In this document: in pieces, positions 21,095-29,348 of the stretch | Numbering within the stretch: the first letter of the stretch is position 1 | Layout of the letters: each line of letters begins with the position of its first letter | The notes under the pieces: generated by a model | What the model saw: only the letters and a program-made list of their open reading frames with translations | What the model was told of the DNA's origin: nothing | Databases searched by the model: none | Position numbers and translations under genes: made by a program | Assembly: GCA_963780805.1 (NCBI GenBank) | Contig: CAWADP010000006.1 | Span: 1,054,001 to 1,118,000 of the forward strand | Origin: JASHVB01 sp963780805 | GTDB taxonomy: Bacteria > Pseudomonadota > Alphaproteobacteria > Acetobacterales > Acetobacteraceae | DNA: 64,000 nucleotides | Direction: 5' to 3'

Positions 21095-21524
21095 CTCCGT
21101 CCTGTATCTGCGGCGCAAGATGCCGGAGACCGCACGCTCTCGGGCGCGTGGCCGGCAACACCGCCGACGCGGCCGCGGTGGTCCGCCACGTGGCCGGCAC
21201 CGGTCCGGCGGTGTCCCCCCTGCTGCTGGACCGCCGCGCCTGGCAGGAAGTCTCTTGGCGTGGAGCTCAGCCCAACCCGCATCCGCACCATCGGCCAGTC
21301 CGTGACGGTGGTGGGCGGGCGGATCGGCGCCTCGAGCAGCGCCTTCCTGTTCCCGCCGCTCTTAGGTGTGCTGGGCGAGACCGGGGTGATCGGCTTGCTG
21401 GCAGCGGTGTCCGTGGTGGGCGATCTGCACGCTGGTGGTGATCCCGGAGACGGCGCAACGCTCGCTGGAGGATATTAACGCCGACGCTGAAGCTGACCTG
21501 GCAACCGCCGCCGCGGCGGAGTGA
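21095..21524 (+). pseudogene. MFS transporter, C-terminal half (displaced)
   Basis: Joined across frameshifts, the plus strand encodes LYLRRKMPETA, AGNTADAAAVVRHVAGT, then after a deletion GVELSPTRIRTIGQSVTVVGG and the last helices, ending PETAQRSLEDINAD and a TGA at 21522. This is the second part of a sugar-porter-like MFS protein. At least three frameshifts and an internal deletion are needed to read it. The first half of the same kind of protein lies just downstream on the other strand. Confidence 0.75.
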
Positions 21525-21579
21525 GATGCGGAGCGAGATAGGGACTGGGGCGAAAAGAAGAGAAGAAAGCTGCACGCCC

Positions 21580-22060
21580 CTCGCAGCCGAACGCCAGCAC
21601 GATGCGCCATAACAGGTCTGGCTGAACGTCGAGGTTACCCAGCACCAGCGCAGCACCGCGGCGAACGCGGCACCGGTGGGCCACATCACACCGAATCCCG
21701 GGCCGATCAAAGGCCTGCGCTAAGGCCATGCTGCCCATGACAATCACGTCGAGGCCGTAATATTTCTCACGCCCGTTCTGGGCCAGCGCACCGAAGATCA
21801 GGGCGCCGGCGCCGACCAGGGCTGATCCTGCCAGCAGGCCGATTTGCAATCCCGTCAGCTTCGTGAAACCGAAGGTAGTAAGCACCAGCGGCAGTACCAG
21901 GCCGATCGAGGACAGGTCGTAGACGTCGGTGAATACCCCCATTCCGGTTGTGAACAGAGCCAGCCAGTGAAACCGCTTAAATGGCTGCTCATGGAGCTCG
22001 GCGAAGCTATGCGCGCCGCCATCACAATGTCCCCTTTCCTGTTTGGGCGAGGCGTAGTCG
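21580..22060 (-). pseudogene. MFS transporter, N-terminal half (opposite strand)
   Basis: Minus-strand sequence FKRFHWLALFTTGMGVFTD, then LPLVLTTFGFTKLTGLQIG and, after frameshifts, GVMWPTGAAFAAVLRW and PDLLWRIVLAFG form helices 1-5 of an MFS transporter. The reading stops at about 21580, exactly at the residue where the plus-strand fragment at 21095 begins. The two are therefore halves of one gene lying tail to tail, which points to an inversion. Confidence 0.75.
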
Positions 22061-22272
22061 CGATGCGTGGCAAGGGATTGCAGTCCGGTGAAGCTTCGAT
22101 GATCGGATGCCAAAGATTAAATGGCTATCACGATCCTGTGATGTTGGCTCAATGTTACCGGACAACCACTGATCTTATGCGGGCACGTCGAAGGATGGTT
22201 CGCGCCGCCATACCCGCCGAAGCGCGACGCCGGGGCGGCCGGTGCCGTCGTCAACGGCGTGCGGCCTTCGAA

Positions 22273-22872
22273 TCAGCGGACGCCATGCGACACGGCGGCG
22301 GTCCTTGCAGGGAGAGGCTTCAGTGAGGGACGCCCGTTTTGCCGCCGCTGCGACGGCGCTGCCGCGGACGGTGCGCCGAGAGCCGGTGTCCTGCGGCCCC
22401 GCATCGCCCGGCCATCACCGAAGTCACTGCCCGGATCATCGTCGTCGTCGTGCGGCCGTCCACGCGGGGTTGGCATCAGCATGCCATCCATGATGCCGCC
22501 CAGCGCAGCGACGCGCGCCACCATGGCCGCACGCGACGTCACGCCGAACTTGGCGAACACGCGGCGCATGTGCGTGCAGACCGTCCAACTGCTGATCTCC
22601 AGCACGCTGGCGATGACTTTGTTCTGGTGGCCCGCGGCCACCAGACGCACGATTTCCACCTCGCGCGGGCTGAGCGAGACGCCCTTCGGCACGACAGCGG
22701 GCATGCGGATCAGCAGATAACGCTGACCGTCGAGATCGACGTCCATCAACATTTGCTCGGAGGTATCGTCGCATGGCCCGTCATCGAGGCAGCGAACCAG
22801 TGCGCGCAGCCGCAGGCGCACCGTGTCACTGATCTGCGTTTCCTCTCCAGTCGCGGCCGTGTTCGCTGGCAT
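22273..22872 (-). CDS. LuxR-type HTH regulator
   Basis: A 199-residue protein with a GerE/LuxR helix-turn-helix at about residues 70-130: LSPREVEIVRLVAAGHQNKVIA, then VLEISSWTVCTHMRRVFAKFGV. The N-terminal part is not a receiver or a PAS domain that I can recognise, and the C-terminal tail is disordered (DDDDDPGSDF, then arginine-rich). The start at 22872 is chosen for GGAG upstream; a longer start at 22974 is open. It lies divergent from the EFE-repeat gene cluster, with 319 bases between, so it is the obvious candidate regulator of that cluster. Confidence 0.82.
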   Translation of the reverse strand: MPANTAATGEETQISDTVRLRLRALVRCLDDGPCDDTSEQMLMDVDLDGQRYLLIRMPAVVPKGVSLSPREVEIVRLVAAGHQNKVIASVLEISSWTVCTHMRRVFAKFGVTSRAAMVARVAALGGIMDGMLMPTPRGRPHDDDDDPGSDFGDGRAMRGRRTPALGAPSAAAPSQRRQNGRPSLKPLPARTAAVSHGVR

Positions 22873-23191
22873 GCCAATTGCTCCGTCGTTGGCAATCAAG
22901 GCTATCCAGAGCCAGACCGTTCCATTGCCGCCACGAGAGCGGCCGGGCCCGCCTTCGTTGCGCGGACAGGTCACCGAAACAGGATGTTACACAGTTCTGG
23001 CCGCCGTTGGCCAGTAGCTTATTTGAGTTAGCGCAAAAGGCACGGGCGTCGAACACATCCCCGGCCGCGAATGTTTTCCCTTCGCTCGTATGAGTGACGC
23101 ATCAATGTGCTGCCTGTAAAGTGTGACTGGCACGTCAAGCGTCATCCCTGCCACGGTTCGCCCAGCGTCATATCCGCGAGGGAGACCCCAC
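22873..23191. promoter_or_regulatory. Divergent control region of the LuxR gene and the EFE cluster
   Basis: A 319-base region between divergent starts. It must carry the promoters of both genes if they are expressed. GAGGGAGA lies nine bases before the EFE1 ATG. I could not identify a LuxR-type dyad or a convincing -35/-10 pair by eye. Confidence 0.5.
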
Positions 23192-24121
23192 ATGTCGGCG
23201 ATCCGGGATAGCGAATTGGAATCCGAGTTCGAGCAAGAACTAGAAACCGAGGGGGAGGGTGAAGGTTTGCTCGGCAGTGTCGGCGGGCTCCTGGGCGGAT
23301 TGCTGGGCGAGGGCGAGTCCGGCGGCGCCTCGGAATTCGAACTGGAAGGCGAGCTCGAGGGCGAGTTCGAAAGCGAATTCGAAGGTGAGTTCGAAGGCGA
23401 ACTGGAAGGCGAATTCGAAGGCGAAGGGTTCAGCTTCGGCGGATTGTTCCGCAAGATCGCCCCGATCCTGAAGAAGGTGGCCAAGGTGGCTGCACCGATG
23501 GTCGGCACGGCCATTCTTGGCCCCGCCGGCGGCATGCTGGGCAAGATGGCCGCCTCGGCGCTCGGCGAGGGCGAATTCGAAGGGGAGTTCGAACTCGAAG
23601 GCGAATTCGAGGGCGAGGGCGAGTTCGAGCTGGAATTCGAAGGCGAGGCCGAGGCGGAGCAAGAGATCGCCACGCATCCGATGACCGAGAATGAGGCGCT
23701 GGCGGAGATGATGGCCGAAGCCGCGTGCCAGACCGCGCGCGAGAGCGAGGCCGAGGCCATGGTCGGCGCCGCCGTGGTCACCGTGCTGTCGCCGCGCGAC
23801 CGCCGCGCGCTGCGCCGGCTGCTGCCGCATCTGGTGCGCGGCGCAGCGACGCTGACGCGCATCCTGCGCCGCCATCGCGCCACCCGCCCGGCCGTGCGCG
23901 CCGTGCCGCAGATCATGCGCCGGACGGTGAAGCACCTGAAGCGTCACGCCGCCGCCGGCCGTCCGGTCACCCGCCGTACCGCCGCCCACGCGGCGGCGCG
24001 CGAGGTGCGCCGCGTGCTGGGCAGCCCGCGCATCGTCAAGACGACGGGTACTGCGCAACGCGCGCGCCAGCCGAGCCCTGAAGCACCCGCGGCGCCGTCG
24101 GTTCCGCCGGGTCGCCGGCTG
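23192..24121 (+). CDS. Acidic EFEGEFEG-repeat protein 1 (probable single frameshift)
   Basis: Not assigned to a family. Residues 1-80 are strongly acidic, with a Gly/Leu patch (about 25-40) and a run of EFEGE-type repeats (47-79). Residues 84-124 are the opposite: a cationic amphipathic segment (FRKIAPILKKVAKVAAP) plus a Gly-rich hydrophobic stretch. A second acidic repeat block (127-155) follows, then an Arg/His-rich helical domain (about 195-285). At 24046-24048 an extra G seems to shift the frame. Dropping it gives VLRNARASRALKHPRRRRF and a stop at 24121, which aligns with protein 2. Unshifted, the frame runs to 24319 and fuses into the next gene's start. First gene of an eight-gene run. 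Confidence 0.7.
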
Positions 24122-24166
24122 AACCGGCCCCCGTGCCCCGCGTCCGACCCGAAAGGAGACAGCACC

Positions 24167-25091
24167 ATGGCGACCGCACTTGGCGACCTGGAAATGGAGC
24201 TCGAAGGCCTGGGTGAGTTCGAAGGCGAATTCGAGGGCGAATTCGAGGGCGAGTTGGAAGGCGAGTTCGAGGGCGAATTCGAGGGAGAGTTCGAAATCCG
24301 AACTCGAGTCGGAACTTGAATCCGAGCTCGAGGGAGAATTCGAGTTTGAAGGCGGGGGGCCTAATCCGGCCAGCCGCATCTATCCCGACGCGATGATGGA
24401 GCACATGGCCCTCGCCGCCATGGAGGCGGAGACCGAATTCGAAGCGGCGGAGCATTTCCTGCCGCTGGTGCCGCTGGTCGCCAGCAAGATCCTGCCGCTC
24501 GCCGCCCGGGCCGCGCCGCGGATCGCCGCCAAGGTGCTGCCACGCATCGCCAAGGCGGTGTCCCACGTCACCCCCCACCTGACTCGGGGCGTCACCCATA
24601 TCACTCGCGCGCTGCATCGCAACCCGAACACGCGGCACCTGGTGCGCGTGATTCCCAGCGTCGCGCGGCGGGCGGTGGCCACCATCGCCAGGCACGCCGC
24701 CGCCGGCCATCCGGTCACGCCGCGCCACGCCGCGCGGATCCTGCGGCACGCGCACCAACGGGTGCTGCACAACCCGCACATCGTGAATTCCGTGCTGCGG
24801 CACGCGAACAGGATGAACCACCGCTATCATCGCCTTGGCGGACTGCCGGTGCCGGTGCGCGGCGCGGCGGCCCACCTGGTGGCGCCGCACCTGCGAGGCG
24901 TCGCGCGGCATCTGCGTGGCGTGGCGCCTCACCTGCGCGGCGTCGCCGGCCTTGCGCATTACCCGGCCGCTGGCGCACGCGCCTACGCCGCACCGCATCT
25001 GGCCCGGCTGCACGCGGCGCGGGGGCACATCTGCCCCACCTGCGGTGGTCACACGATGCGCGGCACGCGGCGCATCTGCTGCTGCTGTTAG
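24167..25091 (+). CDS. Acidic EFEGEFEG-repeat protein 2 with Cys-rich tail (probable single frameshift)
   Basis: A paralogue of the preceding protein, about 307 residues if one extra A at 24294-24296 is ignored. AAAGGAGA precedes the ATG. The order is an acidic repeat block (about 13-55), a hydrophobic-cationic segment (KILPLAARAAPRIAAKVLP), a His/Arg-rich helical domain aligned with protein 1 (RHAAAGHPVTPRHAAR against RHAAAGRPVTRRTAAH), short repeats of HLRGVA, and a Cys-rich end CPTCGGHTMRGTRRICCCC. The CxxC and CCCC groups could bind a metal or form disulphides. As printed, the frame ends at 24319 and the rest is unread unless a +1 shift occurs. Confidence 0.7.
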
Positions 25092-25115
25092 CCCCTTCCT
25101 CCGCGAGTTGGTGTC

Positions 25116-26468
25116 ATGGACGGCGCGACTGAAAGCCTGTTGCGAGATGGGCTGGCCCGTGGGCCGGCCGCGGCACGCCGCCGGCGCCCGACCCGGGCCG
25201 GCGTCCGGCCGCCCCAGCCGGTGCTGCGGCCCTGGCTGCGCGCTCAGTCGATCAACGTCACCCGTCACGCCGCGGCGCTGCGTCCCTTCCGCCGCGAGGA
25301 GTTCGGCACCGGCGCCGCCGCGCCCTCCGACGGGCACATCCAGGCCGTCAACACGCTGATGAGCACGCTGCGCCGCGGCTTGCTCGACCTGAGCAAGGGC
25401 GTGACCGAGGCGGTGCAGGCGGCGCAAGCCGAGCTTACCACGCCGCGGCTGTCGGAAGTGGTGCGCCGCAAGGACAAGGCGCAGCACTGGGTGCAGGGCA
25501 TCGAGCGCATCTGGGACTTCTATTTCGAGTTGTTCGGCCAGCGGCAGTCGAACCACGCCGACTGGCTGCTAAGCTGCGACCGCATCGCGCTGGACTGCTA
25601 CCAGGCGTATTGGAATGGCCTGGGCAAGGCGCGGCCGATCCCGGCGCCGCCGCCGTTCTGCTACATGCGCACCGGCTTCGCACCCGCGACCTTCCGCCGC
25701 GGCATCCCGCTGCGCCGCCTCGGCCGGCAGCTCAACCCGTTCCCGATCGTGCAACTGCCGTATCACCGGCTGATCAACCCGTGGACTCTCGGCGCGATGC
25801 TGCACGAGACCAGCCACAACCTGCAGAGTGAACTCGGCCTCAGCCGCGACATCCCGCGCACCATGGCCCGCACGCTGCTGGCGGCGGACCAGCCGAAGAA
25901 CGTCGCCGGCATCTGGACACGCTGGAACCGCGAGATGTTCGCCGACATGTCGGCGCTGTTGCTCGGCGGGCCGGAGGTGGTCGGATCGCTGATGGACGTC
26001 GTCGGCCGGGCGCCGGCGACGGTGTTCGCGTTCAATCCGATCGCGCCGCATCCCGTGCCCTATCTGCGCACGCTGATCAGCATCGAACTGCTGCGCCGCA
26101 TGGGCTTCGTCGAGGAAGCCAAACGCTACCGCCGCGCCTGGGTCGGCATCTATCCGCCGCCGCCCGCCGGCAGCATGCCGCCCGGATTGCTGGAAACCTT
26201 CCCCACCGCCTGCAAGCTGGCGGTGGATGCGATGTGCTTCCGCCCGTACCCGTCGCTCGGCGACAAGAGCCTCGCCCAGGTTGTCTGCTTCAATGAGAAG
26301 GACCGTCACATGACGGTCGAAGCCGCCGGCCGGCTCGCCGCCGGTGTCGATCCAGGCATCGTGCCGGCACGCTTCCTGATCGCCTCCGCCCGCATCGCGC
26401 TGGACCGCAAACTGGCGCGGCCCGGCGTGATTGCAAAGAACTTCTACCTCGAGCTGGCAAGGAGATAG
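25116..26468 (+). CDS. Zincin-like protein with HETSH and ExxxD motifs
   Basis: A 450-residue protein of no family I can name. The N-terminal 60 residues are basic and look disordered; a helical region follows. HETSH at residues 230-234 is an HExxH zinc site on a helix (LGAMLHETSHNLQSELG). About 39 residues later EMFAD (273-277) supplies an ExxxD, the gluzincin pattern for the third ligand. A metallopeptidase is therefore likely, but activity is unproven. No signal peptide is visible, so it may act inside the cell. It starts 24 bases after the EFE2 gene, and the next gene begins four bases after its stop. The two EFE-repeat proteins are possible substrates. Confidence 0.75.
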   Translation: MDGATESLLRDGLARGPAAARRRRPTRAGVRPPQPVLRPWLRAQSINVTRHAAALRPFRREEFGTGAAAPSDGHIQAVNTLMSTLRRGLLDLSKGVTEAVQAAQAELTTPRLSEVVRRKDKAQHWVQGIERIWDFYFELFGQRQSNHADWLLSCDRIALDCYQAYWNGLGKARPIPAPPPFCYMRTGFAPATFRRGIPLRRLGRQLNPFPIVQLPYHRLINPWTLGAMLHETSHNLQSELGLSRDIPRTMARTLLAADQPKNVAGIWTRWNREMFADMSALLLGGPEVVGSLMDVVGRAPATVFAFNPIAPHPVPYLRTLISIELLRRMGFVEEAKRYRRAWVGIYPPPPAGSMPPGLLETFPTACKLAVDAMCFRPYPSLGDKSLAQVVCFNEKDRHMTVEAAGRLAAGVDPGIVPARFLIASARIALDRKLARPGVIAKNFYLELARR

Positions 26469-26472
26469 TGCC

Positions 26473-27051
26473 TTGGCAATCGAAGCGGTGTTCCACACTT
26501 TGGTCGGGCGGTTCCAGGCTGTTACTGACGCGTTCCAAAGCCTCCGGCTCACAGTGATCGAAGATCGCCCGACGCGTGGCGAGGTTCTGCTGGTTGAACG
26601 GCTTGGCAACCTGGTGGAGGACCTGCATGGCTGGCTGGTCGAAGGGCTCGCGGCTGCGATGGATGCGCGGCAGGCGGTTGCCCATCCGCTGGATGGCTAC
26701 CGGGCCCGGCAATCGCTCGGCCTCGCGAACGAACGCTTCATCCGGCTGGAGGGGCAGTTCTTCAACGAGGCGGTGTCGCACCGGATGATCGACGGGCTTG
26801 AGCGGTTCGGCCGGCAGCGCGGCGGCGAATGGTTCGGCTGGGCCGGCAGTGTCGTGCTCGCACTGCAGGGCTGTCGCGACCCGCTGCGCGCGCTGGACGA
26901 GGCCCTGCTGCTGGCCTGGCAGGAATTATGCGAGCGACTCGGTTCGGGTGCGCTCCAAGTGCAGACCACGAGTATTGGCCAGCAATTCGCCGGATCGATT
27001 GCGGAACGGCACCGTGTGAATCAGGCGGCATACGACACGATAGACGAGTAG
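26473..27051 (+). CDS. Hypothetical helical protein of the EFE cluster
   Basis: A 192-residue protein started by TTG at 26473; AGGAG eight bases before it overlaps the end of the zincin-like gene. The sequence is Leu/Ala-rich with regular helices (LVERLGNLVEDLHGWLVEGLAAAMD, split here by hand into residues 35-60) and no signal or membrane segment. No motif or family is recognised. Its tight spacing to the zincin-like gene argues that the two products work together, for example as partner or inhibitor. Confidence 0.65.
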   Translation: MAIEAVFHTLVGRFQAVTDAFQSLRLTVIEDRPTRGEVLLVERLGNLVEDLHGWLVEGLAAAMDARQAVAHPLDGYRARQSLGLANERFIRLEGQFFNEAVSHRMIDGLERFGRQRGGEWFGWAGSVVLALQGCRDPLRALDEALLLAWQELCERLGSGALQVQTTSIGQQFAGSIAERHRVNQAAYDTIDE

Positions 27052-27100
27052 GTTTTCCAGGCCAGCGCCGGCTGAGTCGGCCAGGGCAGAGGAGGAGCAG

Positions 27101-27748
27101 ATGGGCAGAACTCCCAACGATAGGGACACTCAGAGCGAGGCCAGGCGTGCGGCAGACGCACGGGCCGCCGGGCCCGAGACGCCCGGCGCGGAACCGCCGT
27201 TCTGTCATCTGAGGCAGCCGGAAGACCGCCGGTTCCTGATCGAGGAAATGGTGATCCGAGTGGGCGAACGCTTTGAGTCTTTGGGCACTGCTGTAACCTC
27301 GTTCGGTAATCAACTCGAAGCACTCAGGGAGTCCTTCGACCAGATGGCGCAAGCCGACATGATTCTGGCAGGCGAGGTGCGGGAACGTACGCGAGCGGTT
27401 GCTGAACGTCAGGATGTGTTAGGAGCGAGCGTGACCGACAAGCTCAACTCGCTGAAAGACGAGCTGGCAGTTCTCGTTGTCCTCGAGCTGCAAAAGCTGC
27501 GATCAGGCCAGGTGACCAGTAGCCTGAGCACTGCCTATCGCGCGCGGCCGAGGCGAGCCGAGATAGAGGATCAGATTCAGGCACTGGAGCGAACGGCGCG
27601 AGATGCGGACGAGACGCTAACGGAGCTCAGAGAAGCACACCCGGATCCAGATTACCGGGGTGCAAATACGCGCCAGGAGATAGAGCAGGTTCGGGCGGCG
27701 CGCGACATTGCGCAGCAACGCATTATAGCGTTGAAGGAAGAATTCTGA
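27101..27748 (+). CDS. Hypothetical coiled-coil protein of the EFE cluster
   Basis: A 215-residue protein beginning MGRTPNDRDTQSEARR after GAGGAGGAG. The first 40 residues look disordered. From about residue 50 onward heptads are clear (FESLGTAVTSFGNQLEALR, then ILAGEVRERTRAVAERQDVLG), and a second coiled-coil lies near the end (AEIEDQIQALERTARDADE). It is rich in Glu and Arg and has no catalytic motif or transmembrane helix. It could be a scaffold for the cluster's other proteins. Not recognised as a family. Confidence 0.65.
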   Translation: MGRTPNDRDTQSEARRAADARAAGPETPGAEPPFCHLRQPEDRRFLIEEMVIRVGERFESLGTAVTSFGNQLEALRESFDQMAQADMILAGEVRERTRAVAERQDVLGASVTDKLNSLKDELAVLVVLELQKLRSGQVTSSLSTAYRARPRRAEIEDQIQALERTARDADETLTELREAHPDPDYRGANTRQEIEQVRAARDIAQQRIIALKEEF

Positions 27749-27839
27749 CGCAATGCACCACGCTGCAAAACCAATGGCGCTCCAGTCGCCACAGTCCAAG
27801 GCGCACGACTGAGCTGCGGCACGCTCAAAGGAGGCTGAC

Positions 27840-29324
27840 ATGAGCTTTGCTAGCTTGATGAATGCCGCCGGCCTGGTACCGCCGGCCGTTCCGGCAGCCC
27901 CCTGGGGCGCGGGAGGGTCCCCGCCCATGCCCACCAGCGTCACCCCAGGCTTCACGGACAACTTTCCGGTCCTGACGGAGGAGGTCGGCTATCCGCCTTC
28001 ACCCCTTGCCGCGTCGGGCGGGGGCGGATCGAAGCAGGGATCGAATGGCCGCGGGACGTCAATGGGGCCGATGGTGACCCGTGCGTTACAGGATGCTCTG
28101 GGCTGGAAGATCAAGCCCGGCGACTCTGCTGGATTCATGGGAGCGCTCAACCAATCGTTTCAGCTCTCGCTGGTCGAGGGGCATGTCGCGAGCAAATGGA
28201 CACCGCGCAGCTACGCGGTGCAGTCGGATCTGTCCGGCGGCATCACCGGCGCCCAGGCCAGCGTCTATACATTGGCCAAGACGCTGGTGGACCAGGCGCT
28301 GCCGCTCATCAACGGTCTGTATGCGCTTGATCCTGCCGCCGACCAGGAATACGTGACCGCCCTGAAACAGCTCGCCACCGATCAGCTTACCAGTCTATGC
28401 CAGGAAATCGGCTATCTTGGCGGGCCGCGCGTCATGCGCGTGCACCAGTATTTCCAGATGCTGATGGGCGGCCGTGTGGATCTCAATCTCGCCGGACCAC
28501 CGCCGATTGCGCAAATCGTTCCGCCGCCGCCGCCGCCGCCGCCGCCGAACCTGTTGACCCCACCGCCGTATACCGGGCGGCGGACACCGTCAGCGCTTCT
28601 GCCCAACTTCTTTACCAATCCGGACACGATTTACGGCACGCTCGGCAATTTGCGAGACGTACTCGGGTTGCAGCAGCTCGGACCGGGCGCGGTGAACTAC
28701 ATCAACACAGTCGATGACGAAACGAATGTGACGAACTTCCGCATTGTGGTCGATTATGTGAATTCGCTGTGGTACGGTTGGGCCAACAACATCCAGTTCT
28801 TCATCACCACTCTCACCCCGTTCCTGGGCACGCAACTGGTCATCATTTCGCGCCAACTCGGTGTTATCAGCGAGGCGGTGAACGAAGTGCGTTTCGTCCT
28901 CGACTCGGTGTTCATCGGACCCTCGGAGCGGCAGACGATTGTGCTGAACCTCGGATCGCTGGTGGCCTTGGGTCCGCCGCTCGGCCCACCCGCGCTCACC
29001 CCATTTTTCGGGCAGTTCGCCAACGTGCCGCCGATCTACCTGGAGGACCTGCTATCCTGGACGCAAGGATTCGTCGCAGACGAAGCGCCGGGCATCATCC
29101 AATCGGGCGGCAAGGTCGGCCTCGGCGAAGAATTCTGCGCCATGATCTGGCAGTTGTCGCTGCAGATCTGGGGAACCTTGTATTTCGCGCAAACCGGGGG
29201 TGTGCCAGTCGGGCTCACCACTTTGCGGGTAGCGACTTCAATGCAGAAGCTCGCCGGTACGCTGTACCAACTGTACACGCTCGCCTACCCAGTCGGCCAG
29301 ACCTACCTACAGCCGCGGCCCTAA
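27840..29324 (+). CDS. Large hypothetical protein of the EFE cluster with a polyproline hinge
   Basis: A 494-residue protein starting after AAGGAGG. The first 75 residues are Pro/Gly-rich and disordered. A folded part (about 80-225) follows, then a run of about ten prolines near residue 230, and a C-terminal part with long hydrophobic-amphipathic helices (LGTQLVIISRQLGVISEAV; ILLNLGSLVALGPPLG-like). No family recognised. The modular build, with disordered head and Pro hinge, would suit a structural or surface component. No typical signal peptide is seen. Confidence 0.65.
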   Translation: MSFASLMNAAGLVPPAVPAAPWGAGGSPPMPTSVTPGFTDNFPVLTEEVGYPPSPLAASGGGGSKQGSNGRGTSMGPMVTRALQDALGWKIKPGDSAGFMGALNQSFQLSLVEGHVASKWTPRSYAVQSDLSGGITGAQASVYTLAKTLVDQALPLINGLYALDPAADQEYVTALKQLATDQLTSLCQEIGYLGGPRVMRVHQYFQMLMGGRVDLNLAGPPPIAQIVPPPPPPPPPNLLTPPPYTGRRTPSALLPNFFTNPDTIYGTLGNLRDVLGLQQLGPGAVNYINTVDDETNVTNFRIVVDYVNSLWYGWANNIQFFITTLTPFLGTQLVIISRQLGVISEAVNEVRFVLDSVFIGPSERQTIVLNLGSLVALGPPLGPPALTPFFGQFANVPPIYLEDLLSWTQGFVADEAPGIIQSGGKVGLGEEFCAMIWQLSLQIWGTLYFAQTGGVPVGLTTLRVATSMQKLAGTLYQLYTLAYPVGQTYLQPRP

Positions 29325-29348
29325 CAGGATCCGGACGGAGACGCAGCC

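Noticed and set aside
23240..24379. A minus-strand frame with FEFALELAF-type repeats
   Set aside because: It is the antisense of the EFEGE repeats; repeats in GC-rich DNA open the other strand. The plus strand has the ribosome-binding sites.
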